In this document: positions 25,401 to 35,700 of the stretch, piece after piece
Layout of the letters: each line of letters starts with the position of its first letter
How positions within the stretch are numbered: the first letter of the stretch is position 1
NCBI GenBank assembly: GCA_030824275.1
Contig: JAVBXY010000008.1
Coordinates: 172,826 to 236,825, forward strand
DNA length: 64,000 nt
Source: Rhodocyclaceae bacterium
Lineage (GTDB): Bacteria > Pseudomonadota > Gammaproteobacteria > Burkholderiales > Rhodocyclaceae
Direction of reading: 5' to 3'
Made by a program: the position numbers and the translations under genes
The notes under the pieces: model-generated
The model's input: only the letters and a program-made list of their open reading frames with translations
What the model was told of the DNA's origin: nothing
Databases searched by the model: none

Positions 25401-27901
25401 ATTGCAGCGCCGGTGCCGAAGCCATGATCAAGAGCTATTCCACTTCGTCGACTTCGCAAACCATCAAGGCGACCACCATTTCGCTGGTTGGCGGTAGCGT
25501 CAGCGGCGGAAATGGTGCTTACATCGAGTCGAAGGGCGCTTCCGACATCACGACGACCGGTGGTATCAACATCTACGGTGGGATAAGCGGCGGCAGCTAC
25601 ACCGGCACCTATTACGGCGGCACGTTCACCAACAATGTCTGGACGACCAACAGCTATGCCGGGCAAGCCGTTGCGAGTATGGATGGGACTGTCGGCAACG
25701 ACGCCTCCATCAGTTCCGACACCAAGGTCAAGATCACTGCCGGCGGCATCTATATGGACGGCAGAGGTTCCACGACGAGTTACGGAGGTGCCTTTATCGG
25801 TGGGCCGGTGATCGACATCACGACCACTACTGGCGGCGTTACGATGCTGGGGGGATTTAGTGCTTGGAGCAATGGGGTAAGCGCCGCAAATCCGACACCG
25901 TCCGGTTTCCTATTTTTCAATCCGGCCGGGATAGGCTGGGATCAGGGGACCGTCGATATCAAAATGGATATCTATGGTGGCCTTTCGATGACTGGCGGCA
26001 ACATGGGGTATAGCGGCACCTATTACGGAGGATCGCCAACGCTCATTGGTGGTGTGCACGGTGCTTCCGCCACGGTCGATATTCGTACTCGCTATGGCAG
26101 CATTGCTCTGAGCGGTGGTCAGTTTTCCGACAGGATCGGTAGCCATGTCGGCGGTTCGGTAAAAATGAAGTCCGATGCTTCCACCATGAGCCTCGGTGCT
26201 GGCCTCATTGGTGCTGGTACCGCCGGAACGCTCGAATTGATCGCAAGCGGTTACATCAGCCAGACTGCCGGTGTTGGAGGCGGGCGCTTGGGCGGTGCGA
26301 GTCTCAAGGTGGATGGCGCAAGCATCGATCTCAAGGGCTACAACATGGTGGGGTCCGTCGAATTGACGGGCGATTCCGCACAGCCGATCTATTACACCAG
26401 CAACAAGAGTTTCCATGTGACATCGTCGCAGGCTGATGCCGGGACTATCGTCGAGGTCGCGACCATTGGCGGGTCAGCATACGGCGGCGATATTTACCTC
26501 GGTACCTTGAACGGTACAACGACGACCGTGAATGCGTATGGCGGCATCTACGACGACAACGGCAGCGGTGTGACCAACATCACCGCGACTACTGCAAACC
26601 TATATAGCTATGGTGGCACAGTCGGCGATCTGGCCATCAGCTCCGATGTGAAGGCCAGCAACTTCATCGGCGCCACGGTTCTTGGTGGCGCAACCTATGG
26701 AGGCATTCGTATCTGGGCCATCGACAACATGCCGGGCGGCAATATCAACCTGACGGACAATGCCAGCTACCAAGCTTCGGCCAGTTTTTACTATGGCGGC
26801 TCTCTGAGCAATCCAGGTGTCGTTGTTATGAACGCTGGAACGGGGTCCTTGTCCTTCGGCGTAGGCGGCGACCTGTCGAACGCCAACATGCTGTCGTACG
26901 GAGGCAGCACCAGCAGCCTCAAAATGTATGCGGGCGGAACGATGACTTTCGGCTCCGGCAACTTTGGTCTTTCCGGTGCGGATCTTTCCTTGGTCGCGGG
27001 GACGGCAATCAACTTCAACGGCGGTTCGGCGATCACTGGGCGAAACGTATCCTTCATTTCTCCCACGGTGAATCTGTACGGCAGCATCACCGCCAATGCC
27101 ACATCTGCGACGCCAGCCTCGATTACCAGCTCCAGCGGAACCACCATCAGCTACACCGGTATCGGATTCATTGCCACCAATTTCACCGCCTATGGTGGGT
27201 CGCTGACCACAACCACGAGTACGGGTGATATTTCCGGTCTTGTGCTGGGAGATCTCACCCTGAATACTGGGAGCAGTTTCACTGCGGGGAACGACATTGA
27301 CCTTGTACTTGCAGGTTCTACATCCAAGCTGAGCCTGTCCGATGGAAGCTATTTGCATTCCGACTACGTCACCAATCAACCCGCCACCATCACCATCGAC
27401 TTTCTCTCCCGCACCAGTGGCGGCATCTTCATCAACGGAGTGGAAACCAGCACGAATTCAGGCAGTACCGGTTTCTTTGTGCTGAATCCGGCCGTCCCGG
27501 CGACCGCAGCTTCAGGTCTGAAGCTCGCCTACGCCGCGCCGGCACAAACGGACTCGGTGACGAATTCGTTGAGTTCCGCGACCAATAAGGTCGACTCGAG
27601 CAGCACACCGACGGACAACGACGTTCCTGTGATCGATACCTCCGGCAGCGGAAGTGGCAGTGGCAGCGGTTCCGGTACGCCAGGCGGCAATCTGGGCGCT
27701 ACCACTGGTGGTGATAGTGGCACCTTTGGTAGCGATGATGGTTCCCAGACTTCGGGAAATGGAAACGGCGAAGACTCGAAGGGCGACAAGAAAAAGGACG
27801 ACGAGAAGAAGAAGGACGAGAAGAAATCCGCTAACGGCAAGGATGAGAAAAAAGATGAAAACACCGGCAAGAAAAAAGTTGCCCAGTGCGGTGCTGCATA
27901 G
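22460..27901 (+). CDS. filamentous haemagglutinin-like exoprotein (TpsA)
   Basis: The 1813-residue protein starts at an ATG seven bases after GAGGAG. It has a signal peptide ending VAQA near residue 34. The TPS domain follows, with NGAIIHWDKFSIGAGETTHF, then SSVLNRVLSNDPSAIYGTLS, SNGRVWLINPAGIMVGAGG and VYLIGKNVSNEGIVTTPQGE. A long Gly/Ser/Thr/Asn-rich beta-helix follows, and then an unusual tail with SGSGSGSG, a Lys/Asp/Glu-rich stretch of about 60 residues and a lone cysteine in VAQCGAA at the end. A dispersed-repeat copy encodes GKVGAGGTV (about residues 348-356). The end overlaps the FecR-domain gene by 47 bases. It is probably a surface adhesin; the ligand is unknown. Confidence 0.93.
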   Translation: MKRPVRSNPYRVPVAARAGIAAAVAACFLTVAQANPVNPVVVSGTATVTQSGNVMTVTNSNGAIIHWDKFSIGAGETTHFAQSSASSSVLNRVLSNDPSAIYGTLSSNGRVWLINPAGIMVGAGGRVDVAGFVASTLNVTNADFLANRHKFDGGAGVGNVINQGEIVTPSGGSVYLIGKNVSNEGIVTTPQGETILAAGSTVELIDSATPGVKVEITGSDGNATNLGTITATAGRIGIAGVIVRNSGMLNASSVINEGGRVFLKASQDAYVDGNGRIVTTGTKGGSIDVLGNRVAVMDNASLDASAISDGGDGGKIRVGGDYQGKNPDVQNSQITYVGSNTQLKANAGKVGAGGTVIVWADDTTRAYGKIEAKGGTESGNGGFVETSGKSYLDVKGARVSTVAASGNRGVWLLDPTDITIVHSTSTGSATFNTGTFANGGGATSTLNDYDINANLASGDIVITTNGGGGGTGNITFDASAGAGGAITIANGSGSRNLTLTADNDIIFSGGTTTFTAASTSPLDIGFDPGAGRKVEVQSGATLVLDGTDSGSPIRAAIKGVSGKTWENFGTITLNGKSYIDLNRDAGITSTFNNNAGATLNLNSSQGFAIQSEPTNQAEVINNAGTVNMISGTSIEAVYNQTSSGVLNIATGQSLSMQNAGTISGVVNIAASSYLRLSESHASGVRTFNNAAINGPGALDVYSFSTVFSGTTSVNGAYIVNSQGDLTVPTGATYTGNVGFAAQGNLDITSDLTVPGKLTLIAGWDGTSSLSSPVLAGGTGNLTITNALAKAAGDVDAKVKGDLKILYNTNTASSNWTLSGISNVNGGYGGAGLVSGANMTAVVGGDLILANANTETLTGTGQQARYVALAATGTQTIQMGNAGSDILLDAYFAAAGAGGSVLMMSGGNQQITFGSGAHQLTMTAGDGASTGHRAVIGANGTQSIDGTTGGGTLAMALTGGSPSVAENKWYVTDKNGNVICIDCSAGAEAMIKSYSTSSTSQTIKATTISLVGGSVSGGNGAYIESKGASDITTTGGINIYGGISGGSYTGTYYGGTFTNNVWTTNSYAGQAVASMDGTVGNDASISSDTKVKITAGGIYMDGRGSTTSYGGAFIGGPVIDITTTTGGVTMLGGFSAWSNGVSAANPTPSGFLFFNPAGIGWDQGTVDIKMDIYGGLSMTGGNMGYSGTYYGGSPTLIGGVHGASATVDIRTRYGSIALSGGQFSDRIGSHVGGSVKMKSDASTMSLGAGLIGAGTAGTLELIASGYISQTAGVGGGRLGGASLKVDGASIDLKGYNMVGSVELTGDSAQPIYYTSNKSFHVTSSQADAGTIVEVATIGGSAYGGDIYLGTLNGTTTTVNAYGGIYDDNGSGVTNITATTANLYSYGGTVGDLAISSDVKASNFIGATVLGGATYGGIRIWAIDNMPGGNINLTDNASYQASASFYYGGSLSNPGVVVMNAGTGSLSFGVGGDLSNANMLSYGGSTSSLKMYAGGTMTFGSGNFGLSGADLSLVAGTAINFNGGSAITGRNVSFISPTVNLYGSITANATSATPASITSSSGTTISYTGIGFIATNFTAYGGSLTTTTSTGDISGLVLGDLTLNTGSSFTAGNDIDLVLAGSTSKLSLSDGSYLHSDYVTNQPATITIDFLSRTSGGIFINGVETSTNSGSTGFFVLNPAVPATAASGLKLAYAAPAQTDSVTNSLSSATNKVDSSSTPTDNDVPVIDTSGSGSGSGSGSGTPGGNLGATTGGDSGTFGSDDGSQTSGNGNGEDSKGDKKKDDEKKKDEKKSANGKDEKKDENTGKKKVAQCGAA
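23503..23527 (+). repeat. dispersed short repeat copy 6 (in the exoprotein gene)
   Basis: AAAAGTCGGCGCTGG with tail CGGCACGGTG. It encodes GKVGAGGTV in the plus frame, just before the VIVWADDTTRAYG segment. Confidence 0.85.
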
Positions 27902-28607
27902 CGTCGGCCTTCTGATCATCTTGGCCGGCAGCATGTTCGCCGGTCAGGTTGCGGCCGCGCCGGCCGGTCAGATCACGCACCTGTCCGGCACCATTGCCGC
28001 AAAGAGGGCCGATGGCAGCAGCAAGCTGCTCTCGGTCAAATCGGAAGTGCTGGAAGGGGATACCCTCAGCACGGAAGCCGAAACCTATGCCCGGATCAAG
28101 TTCAACGACGGCGGGGAAGTCGTCCTGCGTCCCGGCACCCAATTGAAGATCGAGCATTACAGCTACAACGTCGCCCAGCCGGAAAAGGACAATGTTGTCA
28201 TGTCCATGTTCAAGGGCGGTCTGCGTGCGGTCACGGGGCTGCTCGGCAAGCGGAACCGGGAAAAGGTGAGCTTCCAGACGGAAACCGCCACCATCGGCAT
28301 CCGGGGTACGCACTTTGGTGCCCTGCTGTGCCAGAACGATTGCGGCGGTGTACCGACCACCTCGGGTCAGGCACCGCCGAACGGCTTGCATGTGGATGTG
28401 ACGACAGGCGCGATCACCATGAGCAACCAGGGCGGTACGGTGCTCCTGAATGCGGGCCAGTTCGGGTTTGCCGCCAATTCAAATACGCCGCCGGCTGCTG
28501 TGCCACCCCAGCAAGGGGTGCCGGTGACGATGCCGCCCGCGATTGCCTCGAACAAGGGCACGGGTAAAGGCTTCAACAAGTCAGGGCAGACGGATTGCGC
28601 AAATTGA
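27855..28607 (+). CDS. exported FecR-domain protein linked to two-partner secretion
   Basis: The protein is 250 residues from an ATG inside the 3' end of the exoprotein gene (MKTPARKKLPSAVLHSVGLL), preceded by GAGAAAAAAG. A signal peptide ends near VAAA (residue 35). The FecR domain follows: ITHLSGTIAAKRADGSSKLL, GDTLSTEAETYARIKFNDGG and RPGTQLKIEHYSYN. The later TATIGIRGTHFGALLC is typical of secreted FecR proteins that are not sigma regulators. Cysteines occur in LLCQNDCGG and in the C-terminal TDCAN. The 47-base overlap implies coupling to the exoprotein, and a periplasmic or surface partner role is inferred. The longer upstream frame is a shadow. Confidence 0.88.
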   Translation: MKTPARKKLPSAVLHSVGLLIILAGSMFAGQVAAAPAGQITHLSGTIAAKRADGSSKLLSVKSEVLEGDTLSTEAETYARIKFNDGGEVVLRPGTQLKIEHYSYNVAQPEKDNVVMSMFKGGLRAVTGLLGKRNREKVSFQTETATIGIRGTHFGALLCQNDCGGVPTTSGQAPPNGLHVDVTTGAITMSNQGGTVLLNAGQFGFAANSNTPPAAVPPQQGVPVTMPPAIASNKGTGKGFNKSGQTDCAN

Positions 28608-28623
28608 TTCGGTCCCCGATCAC

Positions 28624-28651
28624 AAAAACGCCGGCATGAGCCGGCGTTTTT
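28624..28651. terminator. bidirectional intrinsic terminator
   Basis: AAAAACGCCGGC and GCCGGCGTTTTT form a perfect stem around ATGA, with T-runs in both directions. It lies between the convergent FecR-domain and AhpD-like genes and should end both transcripts. Confidence 0.92.
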
Positions 28652-28664
28652 GTTTGGTCGAAAT

Positions 28665-29246
28665 CTATTTCTGCTTCGGCACCCGCCCCATCAGATAGAA
28701 CTCCTCATTCGGTTTCATGCCGGCCATGTTGGCCATGCGGTTGCTGAGACCAAAGAATGCAGCGACGGCGCCGATGTCCCAGATGTCTTCGTCGCTGAAG
28801 CCGTGGCCGTGCAACGTAGCGAAATCCGCGTCGCCGATGGTGGCGGAATCGAGGGCGACCTTCATGGCGAAGTCGAGCATGGCCATCTGGCGCGGCGTGA
28901 TGTCTGCCTTGCGATGATTGATGGCCACCTGATCGGCCACCAGAGGATTCTTGGCGCGGATGCGCAGGATCGCGCCGTGGGCGATCACGCAGTATTGGCA
29001 GCCGTTGGCGTTGCTGGTGGCGACGACGATCATCTCGCGCTCGGCCTTGGTGAGCCCGCTATCCTTTTCCATCAGCGCATCGTGATAGGCGAAGAAGGCA
29101 CGCCACTCGGCCGGGCGGTGGGCGAAGGCCAGGAAGACGTTGGGCACGAAGCCGGATTTTTCCTGCACTTCGAGAATGCGGGTACGCATGTCTTCGGGCA
29201 GGTCGGCGAGTTCGGGTACGGGGTAGCGGCTGATGGACGATGTCAT
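28665..29246 (-). CDS. carboxymuconolactone decarboxylase / AhpD-like peroxidase-related protein
   Basis: The 193-residue protein starts at MTSSISRYPVPELADLPEDM after GAGGAAAT; an upstream extension in frame is not supported. It has the alkylhydroperoxidase core with the redox CxxC and histidine in NANGCQYCVIAHGAILRIRA, and FGLSNRMANMAGMKPNEEFY at the C-terminus, typical of the peroxidase-related subfamily. Probably a cytoplasmic thiol peroxidase or its reductant; the substrate is unknown. It is divergent from the dienelactone-hydrolase-like gene with a 74-bp shared region. Confidence 0.88.
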   Translation of the reverse strand: MTSSISRYPVPELADLPEDMRTRILEVQEKSGFVPNVFLAFAHRPAEWRAFFAYHDALMEKDSGLTKAEREMIVVATSNANGCQYCVIAHGAILRIRAKNPLVADQVAINHRKADITPRQMAMLDFAMKVALDSATIGDADFATLHGHGFSDEDIWDIGAVAAFFGLSNRMANMAGMKPNEEFYLMGRVPKQK

Positions 29247-29320
29247 GATTTCCTCGTTGAAAACGGTTATCGTGCGGCGAAATGTGACAATGTAACGCAC
29301 CCAACCTAGGAGGAGAGACC

Positions 29321-30184
29321 ATGAACAATCCCGAATTCGACAGTCTGGTTCCCGCAAGCAGTTTCGACCGCCGCAGCTTCATCGTTACCGCTCTTGGCGC
29401 CGGGTTTGCGCTGGCGACCCAGCCGGTGATGGCGCAGACGGCGATCAAGACCGATGCCACCGGCTTGGTGGCCGGAGAAGTGAAGGTGCCGGTCAAGGAT
29501 GGTGAGATGGTGGCTTACCGTGCCATGCCTGCCGGTGCGACCAAGGCGCCGGTGATATTGGTGGTGTCCGAGATTTTCGGCGTTCATGAGTACATTGCCG
29601 ATGTCTGTCGGCGCCTGGCCAAGCTGGGCTATCTGGCCATCGCACCGGAACTCTTCGCCCGCTATGGCGACCCGCGCAAGCTCACCGGCATACAGGAAAT
29701 CCTCTCGACCGTGATTGCGAAGACTCCCGACGCCGGTGTGATGGCGGACCTCGATGCCAGCGCCGAATGGGCGGCAAAGAACGGTGGCGATGGCGACCGG
29801 CTGGCAATCACCGGCTTCTGCTGGGGCGGCCGCATCACCTGGCTCTACGCCGCCCATAACCCGAAATTGAAGGCTGGCGTGGCTTGGTATGGCCGGATCG
29901 ACGGCGAGGTCAATGAGCGCACGCCGAAGTATCCGCTCGACCTGGCGGCCAGCGTCAAGGCACCCGTGCTTGGCCTCTATGGCGGCGCAGACCAGGGCAT
30001 TCCACTCGACGATGTGAAGGCCATGCAGGATGCGATCAAGAAGGCCGGCGGCAAGTCGGAACTTCACGTTTATGAGGGTGCACCCCATGCCTTCCATGCC
30101 GACTACCGACCGAGTTTCCGCAAGGATGCGGCCGAGGACGGCTGGAAGCGGCTTCAGGAGTGGCTGAAGCGCAACGGCGTCTGA
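29321..30184 (+). CDS. dienelactone hydrolase family protein with twin-arginine signal
   Basis: The 287-residue protein begins with a TAT-like leader ([20 protein letters not shown] ending VMAQ), so export to the periplasm is likely. The mature part has the alpha/beta-hydrolase features of the family: [20 protein letters not shown], then [19 protein letters not shown], the cysteine nucleophile elbow GFCWGG and the catalytic histidine near [15 protein letters not shown] strong AGGAGGAGAG site precedes the ATG. Family members hydrolyse dienelactone in chloroaromatic breakdown, but many paralogues act on other esters. No aromatic-degradation genes lie nearby. Confidence 0.92.
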   Translation: MNNPEFDSLVPASSFDRRSFIVTALGAGFALATQPVMAQTAIKTDATGLVAGEVKVPVKDGEMVAYRAMPAGATKAPVILVVSEIFGVHEYIADVCRRLAKLGYLAIAPELFARYGDPRKLTGIQEILSTVIAKTPDAGVMADLDASAEWAAKNGGDGDRLAITGFCWGGRITWLYAAHNPKLKAGVAWYGRIDGEVNERTPKYPLDLAASVKAPVLGLYGGADQGIPLDDVKAMQDAIKKAGGKSELHVYEGAPHAFHADYRPSFRKDAAEDGWKRLQEWLKRNGV

Positions 30185-30187
30185 AAT

Positions 30188-30865
30188 TCAGGCGCGACTG
30201 GCCACGTGCAGCTTGGCAAGTGCTTCACGGCCAGACAGCAGGTGGTCGTGCATGCGCTGGCCGGCGAGGCCTGAGTCTCCCCGGCGCAGGGCATCGAGAA
30301 TGTCCCGGTGTTCGGCCAGCGATTGCCGCAGGCGGCCGTCCAGGCGCAGCGAATCCCGCCGCGTTAGCTTGATCACCTTGCGGGCATCGTCGATCAGCTG
30401 GCTCAGATAACGGTTGCCGGCGATCTCCTGCAAGGCGGAATGGAAGCGCTGGTTGGCGTCGAAGAAGCGGTCGGCATCATTGGTCGCGGCATGCTGTTCC
30501 AGCTCATCGTGAATCGCCTGCAAGCGTGAAAAGTCGGCGCTGGTGAGACGGCGAGCCGCTTCCTCGGCGACCCTTCCCTCCAGCAGCGCCATGACCGGGA
30601 AGACTTCGTCCAGGTCCTGTTCCGAAAGCTCGGTGACGTAACAACCCCGGCGCGGCTTGAGGATCACCAGGCCCTCCGAAGCCAGCACCTTGAGCGCCTC
30701 GCGCAGCGGCGTGCGGCTGATCCCGTACTCCTGAGCGAGTGCTTGCTCATCGATCCAGCTGCCCGGTGCCAAGTCATGCGAAAAAATACGCGTGCGCAAA
30801 CGCTCGGCGACCTGCTCGTAGAGCGCCGGGGCATTCAAGCTTGCGGAGGCTGGTCTTGCATTCAT
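30188..30865 (-). CDS. GntR-family regulator with FCD domain
   Basis: The 225-residue protein has an N-terminal winged helix ([26 protein letters not shown]) and a C-terminal FCD ligand domain with metal-type residues in [29 protein letters not shown] and [10 protein letters not shown]. Such proteins sense small carboxylates or acyl groups. It is divergent from the methylmalonyl-CoA mutase operon and probably controls it and itself through the shared 79-bp region. A dispersed-repeat copy encodes LTSADFSR between the two domains. The ATG follows the operator-like dyad closely, and no strong Shine-Dalgarno is seen. Confidence 0.92.
   Translation of the reverse strand: MNARPASASLNAPALYEQVAERLRTRIFSHDLAPGSWIDEQALAQEYGISRTPLREALKVLASEGLVILKPRRGCYVTELSEQDLDEVFPVMALLEGRVAEEAARRLTSADFSRLQAIHDELEQHAATNDADRFFDANQRFHSALQEIAGNRYLSQLIDDARKVIKLTRRDSLRLDGRLRQSLAEHRDILDALRRGDSGLAGQRMHDHLLSGREALAKLHVASRA
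30529..30553 (+). repeat. dispersed short repeat copy 7 (in GntR gene)
   Basis: AAAAGTCGGCGCTGG with tail TGAGACGGCG. On the gene strand it encodes LTSADFS in a third reading frame of the repeat. Confidence 0.82.
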
Positions 30866-30885
30866 AATTATGGATGCAGTATTAT
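30856..30885 (+). promoter_or_regulatory. putative promoter with overlapping dyad, mutase operon
   Basis: TTGCAT at 30856-30861 and TATTAT at 30880-30885 have an 18-base spacer and point toward the mutase gene. Inside lies the inverted repeat ATAAT-N12-ATTAT, spanning the GntR start codon region. This suits a divergent GntR-type operator that blocks both genes. The motif fit was read by eye; binding is inferred. Confidence 0.5.
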
Positions 30886-30944
30886 TGCACGGCTGCGGCT
30901 TGTCAAGATGCCGCGAAATTTCCGCAGGGCGAAAGGGCCATTCC

Positions 30945-33110
<2,166 letters not shown>

Positions 33111-33115
33111 TCCGC

Positions 33116-34120
33116 ATGAACCCCGCGCCCGAATCGGGCCTGTCTTCCGAGGATGCGGAACTCGTCCACGGCCTGCTGGCCGGCGGGCGGCGTCCGCTCG
33201 CCAAGGCGATCACCCTGATCGAATCCACCCGCGCCGATCATCAGGCGCGGGCGCAGAAGCTGGTGGAGGCCTTGCTGCCCCGTACGGGTCGCTCGATCCG
33301 CGTCGGCATCTCCGGCGTGCCCGGTGTCGGCAAGTCCACCTTCATCGAGGCCCTGGGCATGCACCTGATCGAAGGCGGGCATCGCGTCGCGGTGCTCGCC
33401 GTCGACCCGTCGTCGTCCGTGCATGGCGGTTCCATCCTCGGCGACAAGACGCGCATGGAGTCGCTGTCCCAGCGCGAGGAAGCCTTCATCCGCCCCTCGC
33501 CGTCCTCGGGCAGCCTCGGCGGCGTCGCCGAGAAGACCCGCGAGGCGCTGCTGTTGTGTGAAGCGGCGGGCTACGACGTGATCATTGTCGAGACCGTCGG
33601 CGTCGGCCAATCGGAAACGGCGGTGGCCGGCATGACCGACTGCTTCGTCCTGCTGCAACTGCCCAATGCGGGCGACGACCTGCAGGCGATCAAGAAGGGC
33701 ATCATGGAGCTGGCCGATCTGGTGGTCTTCAACAAGGCCGACATCGATCCGAATGCGGCGCAGATGGCGGCGTCGCAAATGCGCGGCGCGCTGTCCATGT
33801 TGCATCCCGCATCCGCCCACTGGCAACCACCGGTGCTGACGCTCTCGGCCATGCAGAAGAGCGGCATCGCCGAGTTCTGGCAGACCATCGAGCGTTATCG
33901 CGACACGCTGAGCGCCAGCGGCGATTTCGCAACGCGGCGTCGCCATCAGGCCCTGGCCTGGATGTGGCAGATGATCGAAACCGGTTTGCATCAGCGCTTC
34001 CACGAGCACCCCGGCGTGAAGTCTGCACTGCCTGAACTATCCAAACTGGTGGAGGACGGCACGACCACGCCGGCCGCCGCCGCCCAGCGTCTGCTGGGCT
34101 TGATGAGTCGTTACTTTTGA
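33116..34120 (+). CDS. meaB: MeaB/ArgK-type G-protein chaperone of methylmalonyl-CoA mutase
   Basis: The 334-residue GTPase protects and reloads the mutase with B12 cofactor. The ATG is five bases after the mutase stop; the open frame further upstream overlaps the mutase and is not used. Motifs are the P-loop GISGVPGVGKSTFIEAL, then VLAVDPSSSVHGGSILGDKT, the switch II region VETVGVGQSE and the specificity motif NKAD. Tight spacing to the mutase is typical and supports co-translation. Confidence 0.96.
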   Translation: MNPAPESGLSSEDAELVHGLLAGGRRPLAKAITLIESTRADHQARAQKLVEALLPRTGRSIRVGISGVPGVGKSTFIEALGMHLIEGGHRVAVLAVDPSSSVHGGSILGDKTRMESLSQREEAFIRPSPSSGSLGGVAEKTREALLLCEAAGYDVIIVETVGVGQSETAVAGMTDCFVLLQLPNAGDDLQAIKKGIMELADLVVFNKADIDPNAAQMAASQMRGALSMLHPASAHWQPPVLTLSAMQKSGIAEFWQTIERYRDTLSASGDFATRRRHQALAWMWQMIETGLHQRFHEHPGVKSALPELSKLVEDGTTTPAAAAQRLLGLMSRYF

Positions 34121-34144
34121 ATCCTGGAAACGGAGGAACTCCGC

Positions 34145-35680
34145 ATGCATGACATCATCCATCAACTGGACAAGAAGCGCGAAGCGGCCCGCCTCGGTGG
34201 CGGCCAGAAGCGCATCGACGCCCAGCACGGCAAGGGCAAGCTGACCGCTCGCGAGCGCATCGAACTGCTGCTTGACGAAGGCACCTTCGAAGAGTGGGAC
34301 ATGTTCAAGGAACATCGCTGCGTCGATTTCGGCATGGGCGAGCAGGAGAAGATTCCCGGTGACGGCGTGGTGACCGGCTATGGAACGATCAATGGCCGCA
34401 TGGTCTTTGTGTTCTCTCAGGACTTCACGGTGTTCGGCGGTGCGCTGTCGGAAACCCATGCCGAGAAGATCTGCAAGATCATGGACAAGGCCATGCAGGT
34501 CGGCGCTCCGGTGATCGGCCTCAACGACTCGGGCGGCGCCCGCATCCAGGAAGGCGTCGCGGCGCTGGGCGGCTATGCCGACGTGTTCCAGAAGAACGTG
34601 CTGGCCTCCGGTGTGATCCCGCAGATTTCCATGATCATGGGCCCCTGCGCCGGTGGTGCTGTGTATTCGCCGGCCATGACCGATTTCATTTTCATGGTCA
34701 AGGATTCCTCCTACATGTTCGTCACCGGCCCCGAAGTGGTGAAGACCGTGACTCACGAGGAAGTGACGGCGGAAGAACTGGGCGGCGCGGTGACCCACAC
34801 CAGCAAGTCCGGCGTCGCCGACCTGGCCTTCGAGAACGATGTGGACGCGCTGCTGATGCTGCGTCGCTTCTTCAACTACCTGCCGCTCAACAACAAGGAA
34901 AAGCCGCCGGTGCGGCCGACCAATGATCCGGCGGATCGCCTCGATTTCTCCCTCGATACTCTGGTGCCGGATAACGCCAACAAGCCCTACGACATCAAGG
35001 AACTGATCCTCAAGGTGGTGGACGATACCGACTTCTTCGAGGTGCAGCCGGACCACGCCAAGAACATCGTGATCGGCTTCGCCCGCATGGAAGGCCAGAC
35101 GGTCGGCATCGTCGCCAACCAGCCGATGGTGCTGGCCGGCTGTCTCGACATCAAGTCCTCCATCAAGGCCGGTCGCTTCGTGCGTTTCTGCGACGCCTTC
35201 AACATCCCGATCATCACCTTTGTCGACGTACCGGGCTTCATGCCAGGCACGGCGCAGGAATATGGCGGCATCATCAAGCATGGCGCCAAGCTGCTCTACG
35301 CCTACGCCGAATGCACCGTGCCGAAAGTCACCGTGATCACCCGCAAGGCCTACGGCGGTGCCTATGACGTGATGGCCTCCAAGCATCTGCGCGGCGACGT
35401 GAACTTCGCCTGGCCCAGCGCCGAGATCGCGGTGATGGGACCGAAGGGCGCGGTGGAAATCATCTTCCGCGAAGAGAAGAACGATCCGGTCAAGGTCGCC
35501 GAACGCGAGGCCGAGTACAAGGCCAAGTTCGCCAATCCCTTCGTCGCTGGCGCGCGTGGTTTCATCGACGACGTGATCATGCCCAACGAGACCCGCAAGC
35601 GCATCTGTCGCAGCCTCGCCATGCTGCGCGGCAAGAAGATCGAAAACCCGTGGCGCAAGCACGGCAACATTCCGCTGTGA
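34145..35680 (+). CDS. pccB: propionyl-CoA carboxylase, beta subunit (carboxyltransferase)
   Basis: The 511-residue subunit transfers carboxyl from biotin to propionyl-CoA. It has the acyl-CoA carboxyltransferase folds with [20 protein letters not shown] and the oxyanion motifs [20 protein letters not shown] and [16 protein letters not shown]. The C-terminal half has [20 protein letters not shown] and [24 protein letters not shown] site precedes the ATG. It lies between meaB and pccA in the order that turns propionyl-CoA into methylmalonyl-CoA. Confidence 0.97.
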   Translation: MHDIIHQLDKKREAARLGGGQKRIDAQHGKGKLTARERIELLLDEGTFEEWDMFKEHRCVDFGMGEQEKIPGDGVVTGYGTINGRMVFVFSQDFTVFGGALSETHAEKICKIMDKAMQVGAPVIGLNDSGGARIQEGVAALGGYADVFQKNVLASGVIPQISMIMGPCAGGAVYSPAMTDFIFMVKDSSYMFVTGPEVVKTVTHEEVTAEELGGAVTHTSKSGVADLAFENDVDALLMLRRFFNYLPLNNKEKPPVRPTNDPADRLDFSLDTLVPDNANKPYDIKELILKVVDDTDFFEVQPDHAKNIVIGFARMEGQTVGIVANQPMVLAGCLDIKSSIKAGRFVRFCDAFNIPIITFVDVPGFMPGTAQEYGGIIKHGAKLLYAYAECTVPKVTVITRKAYGGAYDVMASKHLRGDVNFAWPSAEIAVMGPKGAVEIIFREEKNDPVKVAEREAEYKAKFANPFVAGARGFIDDVIMPNETRKRICRSLAMLRGKKIENPWRKHGNIPL

Positions 35681-35700
35681 TAGCCGGGGAGGACTAAAAC

